In this document: positions 8,390 to 16,655 of the stretch, one piece after another | How positions within the stretch are numbered: the first letter of the stretch is position 1 | Layout: every line of letters starts with the position of its first letter | Source: SCUD01 sp036824505 | Lineage (GTDB): Bacteria > Pseudomonadota > Gammaproteobacteria > Steroidobacterales > Steroidobacteraceae | Length of the DNA: 64,000 nucleotides | Direction of reading: 5' to 3' | NCBI GenBank assembly: GCA_036824505.1 | Contig: DAITAA010000009.1 | Location: 47,328 to 111,327, forward strand | Position numbers and translations under genes: made by a program | Notes under the pieces: model-generated | What the model saw: the letters and a program-made list of their open reading frames with translations, nothing else | Told to the model about the DNA's origin: nothing | Databases searched by the model: none

Positions 8390-9441
8390 CGCTGGGGCCG
8401 GTCATGGTGGACTTGAACGGGATTGCTCTCGAGCCGGACGAGCGTGAACTGCTCGCGCATCCGTTGGTCGGCAGCGTCATCCTGTTCAGCCGCAACTACG
8501 AAAACCCCGGCCAGCTGGCGCGCCTGGTCGCGGAAATCCATGCGATCCGCTCACCGGCGCTGCTGGTCGCGGTCGATCAGGAAGGTGGTCGGGTGCAGCG
8601 ATTCGAGGAAGGGTTCACGCGCTTGCCCTCGATGCGTGCGATCGGGCGGCGCTACAGCGGTGATCGGGGCGAGGGAATTGCGCTCGCGCGCCGGCTCGGA
8701 TGGCTGATGGCCGCAGAGTTGCGGGCGTTCGGCATCGACCTGTCGTTTGCGCCCTGCGTGGACCTCGATTACGGCGTCAGCCAGGCGATCGGCGATCGCG
8801 CACTGCATGTGGAGGCAGCGGCTGTCGCCGGTCTTGCCGTCTCCTACATGCTGGGCATGCGGGACGCCGGAATGGCGGCGACCGCCAAGCATTTTCCCGG
8901 GCACGGCGCGGTGGCCGCCGACTCGCATGTGTCGCTGCCCGTGGACCGGCGCGAATGGACCGACATCGAAACCGACCTGCTGCCGTATCACCGGCTGATC
9001 GCCAATGGCCTGTCATCGGTCATGGCGGCGCATGTCGTGTTTCCCCAGGTAGACGCCATGCCCGCGAGTTTGTCGCCGCGCTGGATCCGCGAGATCCTGC
9101 GCGGTGAACTGGGCTTTCAGGGTGCGGTCTTTGCGGACGATCTCTCGATGCGGGGCGCGGCAGCCTTTGGAAATATCGTCGAGCGCGCCGAACTTGCACT
9201 CGCGGCCGGTTGTGACGTGTTGCCAGTCTGCAATGACCGCGCCGCCGTGTTGCAGCTCCTGGGAGCGCTACGGCGAAGCGTCGATGCAGTCGGGGGCCTG
9301 CGTCTCGCGCGCCTGCATGGTCGCGACGCACTGGAACCGCAAACGCTGGCATCCGATCCGCGCTGGCTGGAGGGCGTCTCGGCGGCGCGGCTCTGCCTGG
9401 AACGGCCCGAGCTGCATCTCGAAGGCGGGCGCGACGTCTGA
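8386..9441 (+). CDS. nagZ: Beta-N-acetylhexosaminidase NagZ
   Basis: Cytoplasmic glycoside hydrolase family 3 enzyme that removes N-acetylglucosamine from anhydromuropeptides during murein recycling; 351 residues. Motifs include AVDQEGGRVQRF, the catalytic loop KHFPGHGAVAADSH and the nucleophile aspartate in FADDLSM. GTG start at 8386 in the GTGA overlap with rlmD, preceded by GGAGGA at the right distance. An internal ATG at 8404 would give a slightly shorter protein. It is the last gene of the rightward run and converges on mfd with a 27-nt gap that shows no clear terminator. Confidence 0.95.
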   Translation: MTLGPVMVDLNGIALEPDERELLAHPLVGSVILFSRNYENPGQLARLVAEIHAIRSPALLVAVDQEGGRVQRFEEGFTRLPSMRAIGRRYSGDRGEGIALARRLGWLMAAELRAFGIDLSFAPCVDLDYGVSQAIGDRALHVEAAAVAGLAVSYMLGMRDAGMAATAKHFPGHGAVAADSHVSLPVDRREWTDIETDLLPYHRLIANGLSSVMAAHVVFPQVDAMPASLSPRWIREILRGELGFQGAVFADDLSMRGAAAFGNIVERAELALAAGCDVLPVCNDRAAVLQLLGALRRSVDAVGGLRLARLHGRDALEPQTLASDPRWLEGVSAARLCLERPELHLEGGRDV

Positions 9442-9468
9442 CCCGAATGGACCGCCCGTTGCTCCGGC

Positions 9469-12400
9469 TCAAGCCCCGAGGGTCGCGAGCAATTCGTCTG
9501 CGAGTTGCAGGCGGGCCGGGCCATCGGCATCCGTCAGCCTGATCCGCAGGCGGTGCGAACCATCGAGTCGGAAGCGCCCGGCACCTTGCTGGACCATCCG
9601 GATGACGCGTGCGGGATCGACGCGATGCTCGCCGGCGAATTCCACAAGGCCCGCAGTCGCACCCACCTCGAGCCGCCGGATGCCGAGTTGCGCCGCTCGC
9701 AGCTTGAGGCGCTGCACGCGGAACATCGTCTGCGCCGGCGGGGGCAGGGGGCCGAAGCGGTCGATCATTTCCGCCTGCAGGTCATCGAGTTGCCCGGCAT
9801 CCGCAGCGCTTGCCATGCGCTTGTAGAGTTGCAGCCGAAGGTGCACGTCCGGCATGTAGTCTTCCGGCAGCAGCGCAGGCAGCTGCAGATCGACTTCGGG
9901 TCCCGCATGCAGCGGGCGTTCCAGCTCGGGCTCGCGCCCCTCGCGCAGCGCCTGCACCGCCCGATCGAGGAGTTCGAGATAAAGCCCGATGCCGATCTCC
10001 TGGATCTGCCCGCTCTGTTCTTCGCCGAGCAGTTCACCGGCACCACGGATCTCGAGATCCTGTGTCGCGAGCGTGAATCCCGCGCCCAGGTCCTCCAGCG
10101 CCTCAATCGCTTCGAGGCGCTTGGCAGCGTCCGCCGGCAGGGACGCCTTCGGCGGTGCGATCAGGTAGGCCCACGCGCGATGGTGTGAACGCCCGACGCG
10201 CCCGCGAAGCTGGTGCAGTTGTGCGAGTCCGAAGCGATCCGCGCGATCGATCAGGATCGTATTGGCGGTCGGCACGTCGATCCCGGATTCGATGATCGTG
10301 GTGCAGACCAGGACCTCGAACCGGCGATGATAGAAATCGAGCATCAGCCGTTCGAGGTCGCGCTCACGCATTTGGCCATGACCGACGCGCACCGTGGCTT
10401 CGGGCACCAGGCGGCGCAGACGCGCGGCAAATGCCTCGATATCCTCGATCGAGTTGTGCACGACATAGACCTGACCGCCGCGGCGGATCTCGCGCAGGCA
10501 GGCTTCACGCACGAGTCCATCGCTCCATTCGCAGACAAATGTCTCGATCGCCATCCGCTCCGCAGGCGGCGTGGTCATCAGCGACAGTTCGCGCAGCCCA
10601 CCGAGCGCCATGTTCAGCGTACGGGGTATCGGAGTTGCCGTCAGCGTCAGCATGTCCACATCGGCGCGCATCTGCTTCAGGCGTTCCTTGTGTGCGACGC
10701 CAAAACGGTGCTCCTCGTCCACGATGACGAGTCCCAGGTCCTTGAACTCGACATCGCGCTGCAGCAGCCGATGCGTGCCGATGACGATATCCACGGCTCC
10801 GGATGCCAGCCCCGCGACGACCTCGCGCTGTTCCGTCGGGGTGCGGAATCGGGACAGGCTTTCGACCTTTATTGGCCAGTCCGCGAATCGGTCGGCGAAT
10901 GTCTGTGTGTGCTGCTGGGCGAGCAGGGTGGTCGGAACCAGCACGGCGACCTGCCTGCCACCCTGCACGGCGGCAAAGCTCGCACGCAATGCCACTTCGG
11001 TCTTGCCGAATCCGACGTCGCCGCAGATGACCCGGTCCATGGGCTTGCCTGTTTGCATGTCTGCAAGCACTGCGTCGATCGCGTCCTGCTGGTCGGCGGT
11101 CTCCTCGAACGGGAAACCCGCCTCGAACGCATGGTAGCTGGCTGCGTCGTATGCGATCGCGCGTCCCTGGCGGGCGGCGCGCCGCGAATACAGATCCAGC
11201 AGTTCGGCAGCGACATCGCGCAGACGTTCGGCCGCACGGCGGCGTGCCCTGGCCCATTGCTCAGTGCCGAGCTTGTGCCATGGTGCCGTGTCGGGCGAGC
11301 CGCCGGTGTAGCGTGTCACCCGGTCAAGCGCGTGGACCGGCACGTACAACAGGTCCCCGCCCGCATACTCGAGCACCAGGAATTCAGCCGGGTTGGCGTT
11401 TACCTGCATGACACGAAGACCGCGATAGCGGCCGACACCGTATTCCTCATGGACCACCGGTGCGCCCGGCGAGAGCGCGGCGAGTTCGCGGAGGATGGCC
11501 TCGGGATCACGATCCGCGCGCCTGCGTCTTCGCTCCTGGCGCGCGCGCTCGCCGAACAGCTGGTCTTCAGCGACCAGGGCGACATGCCGGTCCGGCATGA
11601 CCAGTCCGCGCACGTCCGGTGCGACGGCGACGGCCAGTGACGGCTCACGCAGATTGAAGCCGATCCAGTCGACAACCTCGACGGCGTGCAGGCCCTGGCG
11701 CCGCAGCAGTTCGAGCAGCAGCTCGCGACGGCCTGCCGAATCGGCCGTCAGCAATATGCGGCCGCCGAAACGCGCGCTGAACGCCGCGAGCGCCGCAGCG
11801 GGCTGCGCGGCACGCGGATCGGCGCGCAGTTCGGGTGGCGGTTCCGTCCCGAAGTTGCGGATCGGCAGCGTGGCGGCGAGGGGCTCGGCCTTGACCGCTG
11901 TCACGAGCACTTGCGCATGCGTGGAGAGTGCCGCCGAGATCTCTTCGGCCGTTGTGAAGGCCTCGGCAGGCGGCAGAATCGGTCGCTCGCGATCGTGTCG
12001 CCTCTGCTCGAAACGATCTTCCACTTCGGCCCAGGCCAGTGGCAAGGCGTGTTCGAGGTCTGCCGTATCAACGACGACAGCCGCCGCGGGCAGGTACTCG
12101 GCCAGATTCGCCGTGTGGTCGAAAAAGAACGGCAGCCAGGCCTCGATACCGGCGGGGATGAGGCCCCCCGTCACGGCCCGATACACGGGGCTCGCCTGCG
12201 GGTCGCCCTCGAAGCGCTCGCGCCAGCGGCTGCGAAAACCTGCGACAGACTCAGGCGAGCTCGGAAACTCGCGCGCCGGCAGCAGGCGAACGACCTCGAG
12301 TCGCTCGGCGGAACGCTGATCGGATGGATCGAAGTTGCGGATGCTTTCAATCCGGTCATCGAACAAGTCGAGGCGGAATGGCTGGGCCGAACCCGCTGCA

Positions 12401-12936
12401 AATATGTCGAGAACCGATCCGCGCGGGGCGAATTCGCCGGGACTGAGGACCTGGGTGACATGCGCATAACCAGCACTGGTCAGGCGGGCGCGCATCTGCG
12501 CGAGATCGAGGCGTTCTCCGATCCTCAGATCGAAGGCCTGCGCATCGATGAATTGTCGCGGCGGCAGCCGGTCGAGCAGTGCCGCCTTTGTGGTCACGAT
12601 CAGGCCGTGTTCGAGTGCGGGCAGCGCGGCCAGTGTCCGCAGGCGCTGCGAAACATTGTCGGGGTGGGGCGAAAAAGGATCGTAGGGCAGGGTCTCGCGG
12701 TCCGGAAAGGACAGGAGCGTCTGGCCCGGTCCGGCGAAAAATGCCAGTTCGGCCAGCAACTGGTCCGCCTCGCGACCCGTCGGCGCAATCACCAGCACGG
12801 GAGGCGAATACGGCGCAGCCTCGGCAAGCGCCCAGGCCAGGCTGCTGCCATAAAGCTCGCCCCACCGGACGGCGCCAGCGGCTGTCGGCAGCACGATCCG
12901 CTTATCGATTTGGCTCACCAGGCTCCCGCAAGGCAT
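9469..12936 (-). CDS. mfd: Transcription-repair coupling factor Mfd
   Basis: Large ATP-dependent translocase that displaces RNA polymerase stalled at DNA lesions and recruits UvrA; 1155 residues, the usual size. From the N-terminus: UvrB-homology region; the RNA-polymerase-interacting domain with HEEYGVGRYRGLRVMQ; helicase motifs GDVGFGKTEVALRA, DEEHRFG and TATPIPRTLNMAL; translocation motif and C-terminal D7 domain. The ATG at 12936 gives MPCGSLVSQIDKR. A GTG at 12918 (SQIDKR...) preceded by GGGAG is an equally good start. A strong hairpin lies just upstream of the ATG. Confidence 0.96.
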   Translation of the reverse strand: MPCGSLVSQIDKRIVLPTAAGAVRWGELYGSSLAWALAEAAPYSPPVLVIAPTGREADQLLAELAFFAGPGQTLLSFPDRETLPYDPFSPHPDNVSQRLRTLAALPALEHGLIVTTKAALLDRLPPRQFIDAQAFDLRIGERLDLAQMRARLTSAGYAHVTQVLSPGEFAPRGSVLDIFAAGSAQPFRLDLFDDRIESIRNFDPSDQRSAERLEVVRLLPAREFPSSPESVAGFRSRWRERFEGDPQASPVYRAVTGGLIPAGIEAWLPFFFDHTANLAEYLPAAAVVVDTADLEHALPLAWAEVEDRFEQRRHDRERPILPPAEAFTTAEEISAALSTHAQVLVTAVKAEPLAATLPIRNFGTEPPPELRADPRAAQPAAALAAFSARFGGRILLTADSAGRRELLLELLRRQGLHAVEVVDWIGFNLREPSLAVAVAPDVRGLVMPDRHVALVAEDQLFGERARQERRRRRADRDPEAILRELAALSPGAPVVHEEYGVGRYRGLRVMQVNANPAEFLVLEYAGGDLLYVPVHALDRVTRYTGGSPDTAPWHKLGTEQWARARRRAAERLRDVAAELLDLYSRRAARQGRAIAYDAASYHAFEAGFPFEETADQQDAIDAVLADMQTGKPMDRVICGDVGFGKTEVALRASFAAVQGGRQVAVLVPTTLLAQQHTQTFADRFADWPIKVESLSRFRTPTEQREVVAGLASGAVDIVIGTHRLLQRDVEFKDLGLVIVDEEHRFGVAHKERLKQMRADVDMLTLTATPIPRTLNMALGGLRELSLMTTPPAERMAIETFVCEWSDGLVREACLREIRRGGQVYVVHNSIEDIEAFAARLRRLVPEATVRVGHGQMRERDLERLMLDFYHRRFEVLVCTTIIESGIDVPTANTILIDRADRFGLAQLHQLRGRVGRSHHRAWAYLIAPPKASLPADAAKRLEAIEALEDLGAGFTLATQDLEIRGAGELLGEEQSGQIQEIGIGLYLELLDRAVQALREGREPELERPLHAGPEVDLQLPALLPEDYMPDVHLRLQLYKRMASAADAGQLDDLQAEMIDRFGPLPPPAQTMFRVQRLKLRAAQLGIRRLEVGATAGLVEFAGEHRVDPARVIRMVQQGAGRFRLDGSHRLRIRLTDADGPARLQLADELLATLGA

Positions 12937-12940
12937 GACA

Positions 12941-12966
12941 CCCCGTTCCGGGCGTGCCCGGCGGGG
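12941..12966 (-). promoter_or_regulatory. GC-rich hairpin immediately upstream of mfd
   Basis: On the mfd strand the sequence forms CCCCG-CCGGG / CACG loop / CCCGG-(AA bulge)-CGGGG, ending 4 nt before the ATG. The right arm GGGG would itself be the only Shine-Dalgarno-like stretch for that ATG, so folding could hide it. No T-run follows, so it is not a canonical terminator for the upstream secreted-protein gene. If mfd really starts at the GTG at 12918, the hairpin is simply leader structure. Confidence 0.4.
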
Positions 12967-13026
12967 TCAGGGAGCGCAGGATACGCGTGCCGGAGCCGGC
13001 CGCAAGTCAGGCCGGTCTGGCCGCCG

Positions 13027-13296
13027 CTATCTCAGGATGACGGCGTGCAGTACGCGGTCGTTCTCGAAATACACGGAAAACTGGGCATAGTCCCAGCGTG
13101 TGATCGGGGGCTGGCCGACGGCGGCGTGGCGCGTGACAGGCTCGCCGAAGTGGCTCTGCACTGCCGACATCGTGCTGCCCCGCCTGGGGCTTTCGACGGC
13201 GGATGCCGAACCCGCCGCCGGCGCCTTGAGCGTCTCGGCCAGGGCAGGGCCCGCTGCGAGCAGCGCGAGCAGCAGCAATGTGCGTACGATAGTCAT
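13027..13296 (-). CDS. Small secreted protein of unknown function
   Basis: 89 residues with a clear signal peptide (MTIVRTLLLLALLAAGPALA, cleavage near ALA/ET). The mature part is ~69 residues and contains SAVQSHFGEPVTRHAAVG, PPITRWDYAQFSVYFE and a terminal VLHAVIL. The pattern 'short motif, FGEP, ITRWDY, VYFE' loosely recalls BamE/SmpA-like outer-membrane assembly domains, but the resemblance is too weak to name it. It lies just upstream of mfd on the same strand and divergent from lolC across a 100-bp gap (13297-13396), in which no strong promoter is obvious. Confidence 0.7.
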   Translation of the reverse strand: MTIVRTLLLLALLAAGPALAETLKAPAAGSASAVESPRRGSTMSAVQSHFGEPVTRHAAVGQPPITRWDYAQFSVYFENDRVLHAVILR

Positions 13297-13396
13297 GGCA
13301 ATTCCTCCGCGCGGCAGTGTAGCACCGGGTGGAAAACTGGCGAGATTGCTGCGATAAATCCTTGATAGGCATCCCGAATTTGATCAATAGACACCG

Positions 13397-14632
13397 ATGC
13401 TGACTCCTCTGCCGCTAGGGCTTGGCCTGCGCTATGTGCGCGCCCACCAGCACCAGTATTTCGTTTCTTTCATCAGCTGGGTCTCGCTTGCAGGTGTCTG
13501 CCTGGGCGTCGCCGCCCTGATCACGATCCTGTCTGTCATGAATGGCTTTGAAGGCGAGTTGCGCAGCCGCCTGCTTGCGCTTTCCGCCCATGCCAGCCTG
13601 CCGGCACCGGCCAGTGTCCCGGCACTGGAAGAACTGGCAGCACGCGCCCGGCGGCAACCGGGCGTCACGGATGCCCTGCCATTCATCGAAGTGCAGGGGC
13701 TCGCATCCAACGGTCCGCAGCTTGCGGGCATCGTGTTGCGCGGCATCGCTGCGCCTGACTACGGGCCGGAGGCTGCGCTGCGCCTGGCAATGAAGGAGGG
13801 GGCACTCGACGCGCTGGTCCCGGGCAGCAATCGTATTGCACTCGGACGCGCGCTCGCGATGCAACTGCAGGCCGGCATCGGGGACACGGTGACAATCCTG
13901 TTGCCGCGAATGGACGCTGCAGGCGGGCTTACGCCGCGCATCGGCGCATTTGAAGTCGCCGGCCTGTTTGAGATTGGCCTGGCCGATCACGACGCCGTGA
14001 TGGGATTCGCAGCGCTTGAAGACGTCGCAGCGCTTGCAGGACCGAAAACTGCCGCCGGAGTTCACCTGTTTTTCGCCGATCCCTTTGATGCCCCTCGACT
14101 CGCGCCGGCTGTCGCCACGGCGCTCGGATCCGCTCCTGCGCGTGACTGGACCGTTGATCATGCAGCCTACTTCCGCGCGATCCGTCTCGAAAAGACGATG
14201 ATGACGGTCATTCTGCTGCTGATCGTTTCGGTCGCCGCATTCAACATCGTGGCGAGTCTCGTCATGGTGGTGGCGGAGAAACGCAGTGACATTGCCATCC
14301 TGCGCACGATGGGCCTGTCACGCGCGGGTGTCATCGGCGCGTTCATCGTGCAGGGCACGGTCATCGGCTGGATCGGCACGCTGGCCGGTGTCGGCCTCGG
14401 AATCGTGCTCGCGTTGTATGCGGGGGACATCACGCCCGTGCTGGAGCAACTGTTCGGTTTCCAGGTATTCGATGCCGATGTCTACTACATCACGCGCATT
14501 CCGTCGGAGCTGCGTGGAACCGATGTGGCGCTGGTCGCCGGCGCGGCGCTTGCGCTGACGCTGCTGTCGACGATCTACCCGGCCCGCAGGGCCGCCGCCA
14601 CCGAACCTGCCGAGGCGCTTCGTTATGAGTGA
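13397..14632 (+). CDS. lolC: Lipoprotein-releasing ABC transporter permease (LolC/LolE family), first copy
   Basis: Inner-membrane permease of the LolCDE complex, which extracts outer-membrane-directed lipoproteins and hands them to LolA; 411 residues. The N-terminal membrane segment carries the family hallmark SLAGVCLGVAALITILSVMNGFE. A periplasmic domain (~45-260) follows, then three C-terminal membrane helices with the FtsX-type SDIAILRTMGLSR coupling segment. The last 8 nt overlap the next permease. LolC versus LolE assignment is by order only. The ATPase gene comes after both permeases, unlike the E. coli order C-D-E. Confidence 0.92.
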   Translation: MLTPLPLGLGLRYVRAHQHQYFVSFISWVSLAGVCLGVAALITILSVMNGFEGELRSRLLALSAHASLPAPASVPALEELAARARRQPGVTDALPFIEVQGLASNGPQLAGIVLRGIAAPDYGPEAALRLAMKEGALDALVPGSNRIALGRALAMQLQAGIGDTVTILLPRMDAAGGLTPRIGAFEVAGLFEIGLADHDAVMGFAALEDVAALAGPKTAAGVHLFFADPFDAPRLAPAVATALGSAPARDWTVDHAAYFRAIRLEKTMMTVILLLIVSVAAFNIVASLVMVVAEKRSDIAILRTMGLSRAGVIGAFIVQGTVIGWIGTLAGVGLGIVLALYAGDITPVLEQLFGFQVFDADVYYITRIPSELRGTDVALVAGAALALTLLSTIYPARRAAATEPAEALRYE

Positions 14633-15893
14633 GCGGGCGCGCGGCCCCGCCGCCTACGCGTGGTGGATCGGTGCCCGCTACCTGCGGGCGCGACGCGACA
14701 ACCGTTTCGTCGGGTTCATCTCGGGGATTTCCATGGCCGGAATCGCACTCGGAGTCGCGGTGCTGATTGCCGTGTTGTCGGTCATGAACGGATTCGAACA
14801 GGACCTGCAGGCAAGGATCCTGGGAGTGGTATCGCACGCAACGCTGGAAGGTACCGAAGGCCACCTCGACGACTGGCGCGAACTGCGCCGCCGCACGGCT
14901 GGCCGACCCGGCGTCGTGGCGATTGCGCCGTACATCGAAGGGCGCGGCATGCTGGTTGCCGGCGATCACTCCGCCGGCGTTGAACTGCGTGCCGTGGAAC
15001 CCTTGGACGAACCTGCGGTTTCAACCCTGAACCGGCACCTGAGCGGGGGCGGGCTGGACCGGCTGAAAGCCGGTGCATATCGCATTCTGCTGGGGCACAC
15101 GCTTGCCTCGGATCTGGGTGTGGCCATCGGCGATACGGTGCTGGTCGTCATCGCGCAGGGCAACGTGACACCCGCAGGCGTCGTGCCGCGCATGCGCCGA
15201 TTTACGGTGGCGGGGCTCATCGACGTCGGCATGTACGAATACGACCGCGGCCTGGCGGTTTTGCACCTCGCGGATGCGCGGCGACTATTTCGAATGGGCG
15301 ATTCGGTCACCGGATTGCGCTTTGCGTTTGCCGACGGAGCAACGGCCGGCCGGCAGATCCGCCAAATCGCCGAGGGCCTGGGCGGCAGCTACCTGATCAG
15401 CGACTGGAGCCGGCGCCACGGGAATTTCTTCCGCTCGATCCAGGTGACGAAGTCGATCATGTTCGTCGTCCTGCTGTTGGTCGTCGCCGTCGCCGCGTTC
15501 AATATCATCTCGACGCTGGTGATGGTCGTGAAGGAAAAGCGTTCCGATATCGCAATCCTGCGCACCCTGGGCGGCTCGCCGCGCGAAATCCTGACCATAT
15601 TCGTCGTACAGGGTGCGGCGATCGGCATCGCCGGCACCGCGGCAGGCGTCGGGCTGGGTCTGCTGATTGCGCGCAACATCACGGCCATCGTTGGGGGTCT
15701 CGAGCGGCTCCTCGGCATCACACTGGTCGACCCGCAGGTCTATTTCATCTCGGAATTGCCCGCTGACGTGCAGTCCGGGGACGTACTGGCAATCGTGGTG
15801 ACCGCGTTTGTGCTCGGCATAGCGGCGACAATCTATCCAGCGTGGCGTGCCGCCGCCACGCAACCGGCAGAGGCACTCCGTCATGAAGTCTGA
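14625..15893 (+). CDS. lolE: Lipoprotein-releasing ABC transporter permease (LolC/LolE family), second copy
   Basis: Second permease of the lipoprotein release complex, 422 residues and clearly paralogous to its upstream neighbour: SMAGIALGVAVLIAVLSVMNGFEQ at the first membrane helix and SDIAILRTLGGSPREIL before the C-terminal helices. The long periplasmic loop (about residues 55-270) is the lipoprotein/LolA interaction region in the family. The ATG at 14625 overlaps the previous gene by 8 nt, and lolD begins 9 nt downstream. Confidence 0.92.
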   Translation: MSERARGPAAYAWWIGARYLRARRDNRFVGFISGISMAGIALGVAVLIAVLSVMNGFEQDLQARILGVVSHATLEGTEGHLDDWRELRRRTAGRPGVVAIAPYIEGRGMLVAGDHSAGVELRAVEPLDEPAVSTLNRHLSGGGLDRLKAGAYRILLGHTLASDLGVAIGDTVLVVIAQGNVTPAGVVPRMRRFTVAGLIDVGMYEYDRGLAVLHLADARRLFRMGDSVTGLRFAFADGATAGRQIRQIAEGLGGSYLISDWSRRHGNFFRSIQVTKSIMFVVLLLVVAVAAFNIISTLVMVVKEKRSDIAILRTLGGSPREILTIFVVQGAAIGIAGTAAGVGLGLLIARNITAIVGGLERLLGITLVDPQVYFISELPADVQSGDVLAIVVTAFVLGIAATIYPAWRAAATQPAEALRHEV

Positions 15894-15902
15894 GGCGGCA
15901 AC

Positions 15903-16592
15903 ATGAGTGACTCGGTGGTGCTCGCCTGCGAGGACCTGGTCAAGGAATTCCGGCAGGGGCCGGCGACCGTGCACGTGTTGCGAGGCGTCAATGTGTCGAT
16001 CCGGCGCGGTGAACGCCTCGCGGTGGTCGGCGCATCGGGATCCGGCAAGACCACGATGCTGCAGCTGCTGGGCGGTCTTGATCTGCCGACTTCCGGGCGC
16101 GTGCTGATCGATGGCCAGGAAATGTCCGCGTTGCCGGATGTCGAGCGGGGCAGGCTGCGCAATGTCGCCATGGGGTTCGTGTACCAGTTCCACCACCTGT
16201 TGCCCGAGTTCAGCGCGCTCGAAAACGTGGCGATGCCGCTGCTGATACGGCGGCTGCCGCGCGCGCAGGCCAATGAAAGGGCGCGGGCACTGCTGGCACG
16301 CGTCGGGCTAGCCGACCGTCTCACACATCGCCCTTCGGAATTGTCGGGCGGCGAGCGGCAGCGTGCGGCGGTCGCGCGCGCGCTGGTAACTCAGCCGCGC
16401 ATCGTGCTCGCCGACGAACCAACGGGCAATCTGGACGGCGCCCATGCGCGCCAGATCTTTGCGCTGATGATGGAACTGAACCGCGAACTCGGCACCAGTC
16501 TCGTGATCGTCACGCACGACACGCAGCTTGCCGCCCGCATGGATCGTGTGCTGACGCTGGAAGACGGATTACTGCTCGAACGCACCGCCTGA
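15903..16592 (+). CDS. lolD: Lipoprotein-releasing system ATPase LolD
   Basis: ABC ATPase that powers lipoprotein extraction by LolC/LolE; 229 residues. Walker A is GASGSGKTTMLQLLGG, the Q-loop region is VYQFHHLLPEFSALEN, the signature is LSGGERQRAAVARAL, and Walker B is IVLADEPTGNLD with the H-loop VTHDTQLA. VYQFHHLL is characteristic of LolD rather than other MacB-type ATPases. Confidence 0.96.
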   Translation: MSDSVVLACEDLVKEFRQGPATVHVLRGVNVSIRRGERLAVVGASGSGKTTMLQLLGGLDLPTSGRVLIDGQEMSALPDVERGRLRNVAMGFVYQFHHLLPEFSALENVAMPLLIRRLPRAQANERARALLARVGLADRLTHRPSELSGGERQRAAVARALVTQPRIVLADEPTGNLDGAHARQIFALMMELNRELGTSLVIVTHDTQLAARMDRVLTLEDGLLLERTA

Positions 16593-16655
16593 CGCCGCAA
16601 CGCCCTTCACGCGGGCGATCCATGATCGGCGCTGGCCCCTGACGGACACGCTGCG

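Noticed and set aside
11686..13365. 559-codon plus-strand frame across mfd and the secreted-protein gene
   Set aside because: Opposite-strand shadow of mfd; no ribosome binding site and no recognisable domain. The same holds for the frame at 10213-11640.
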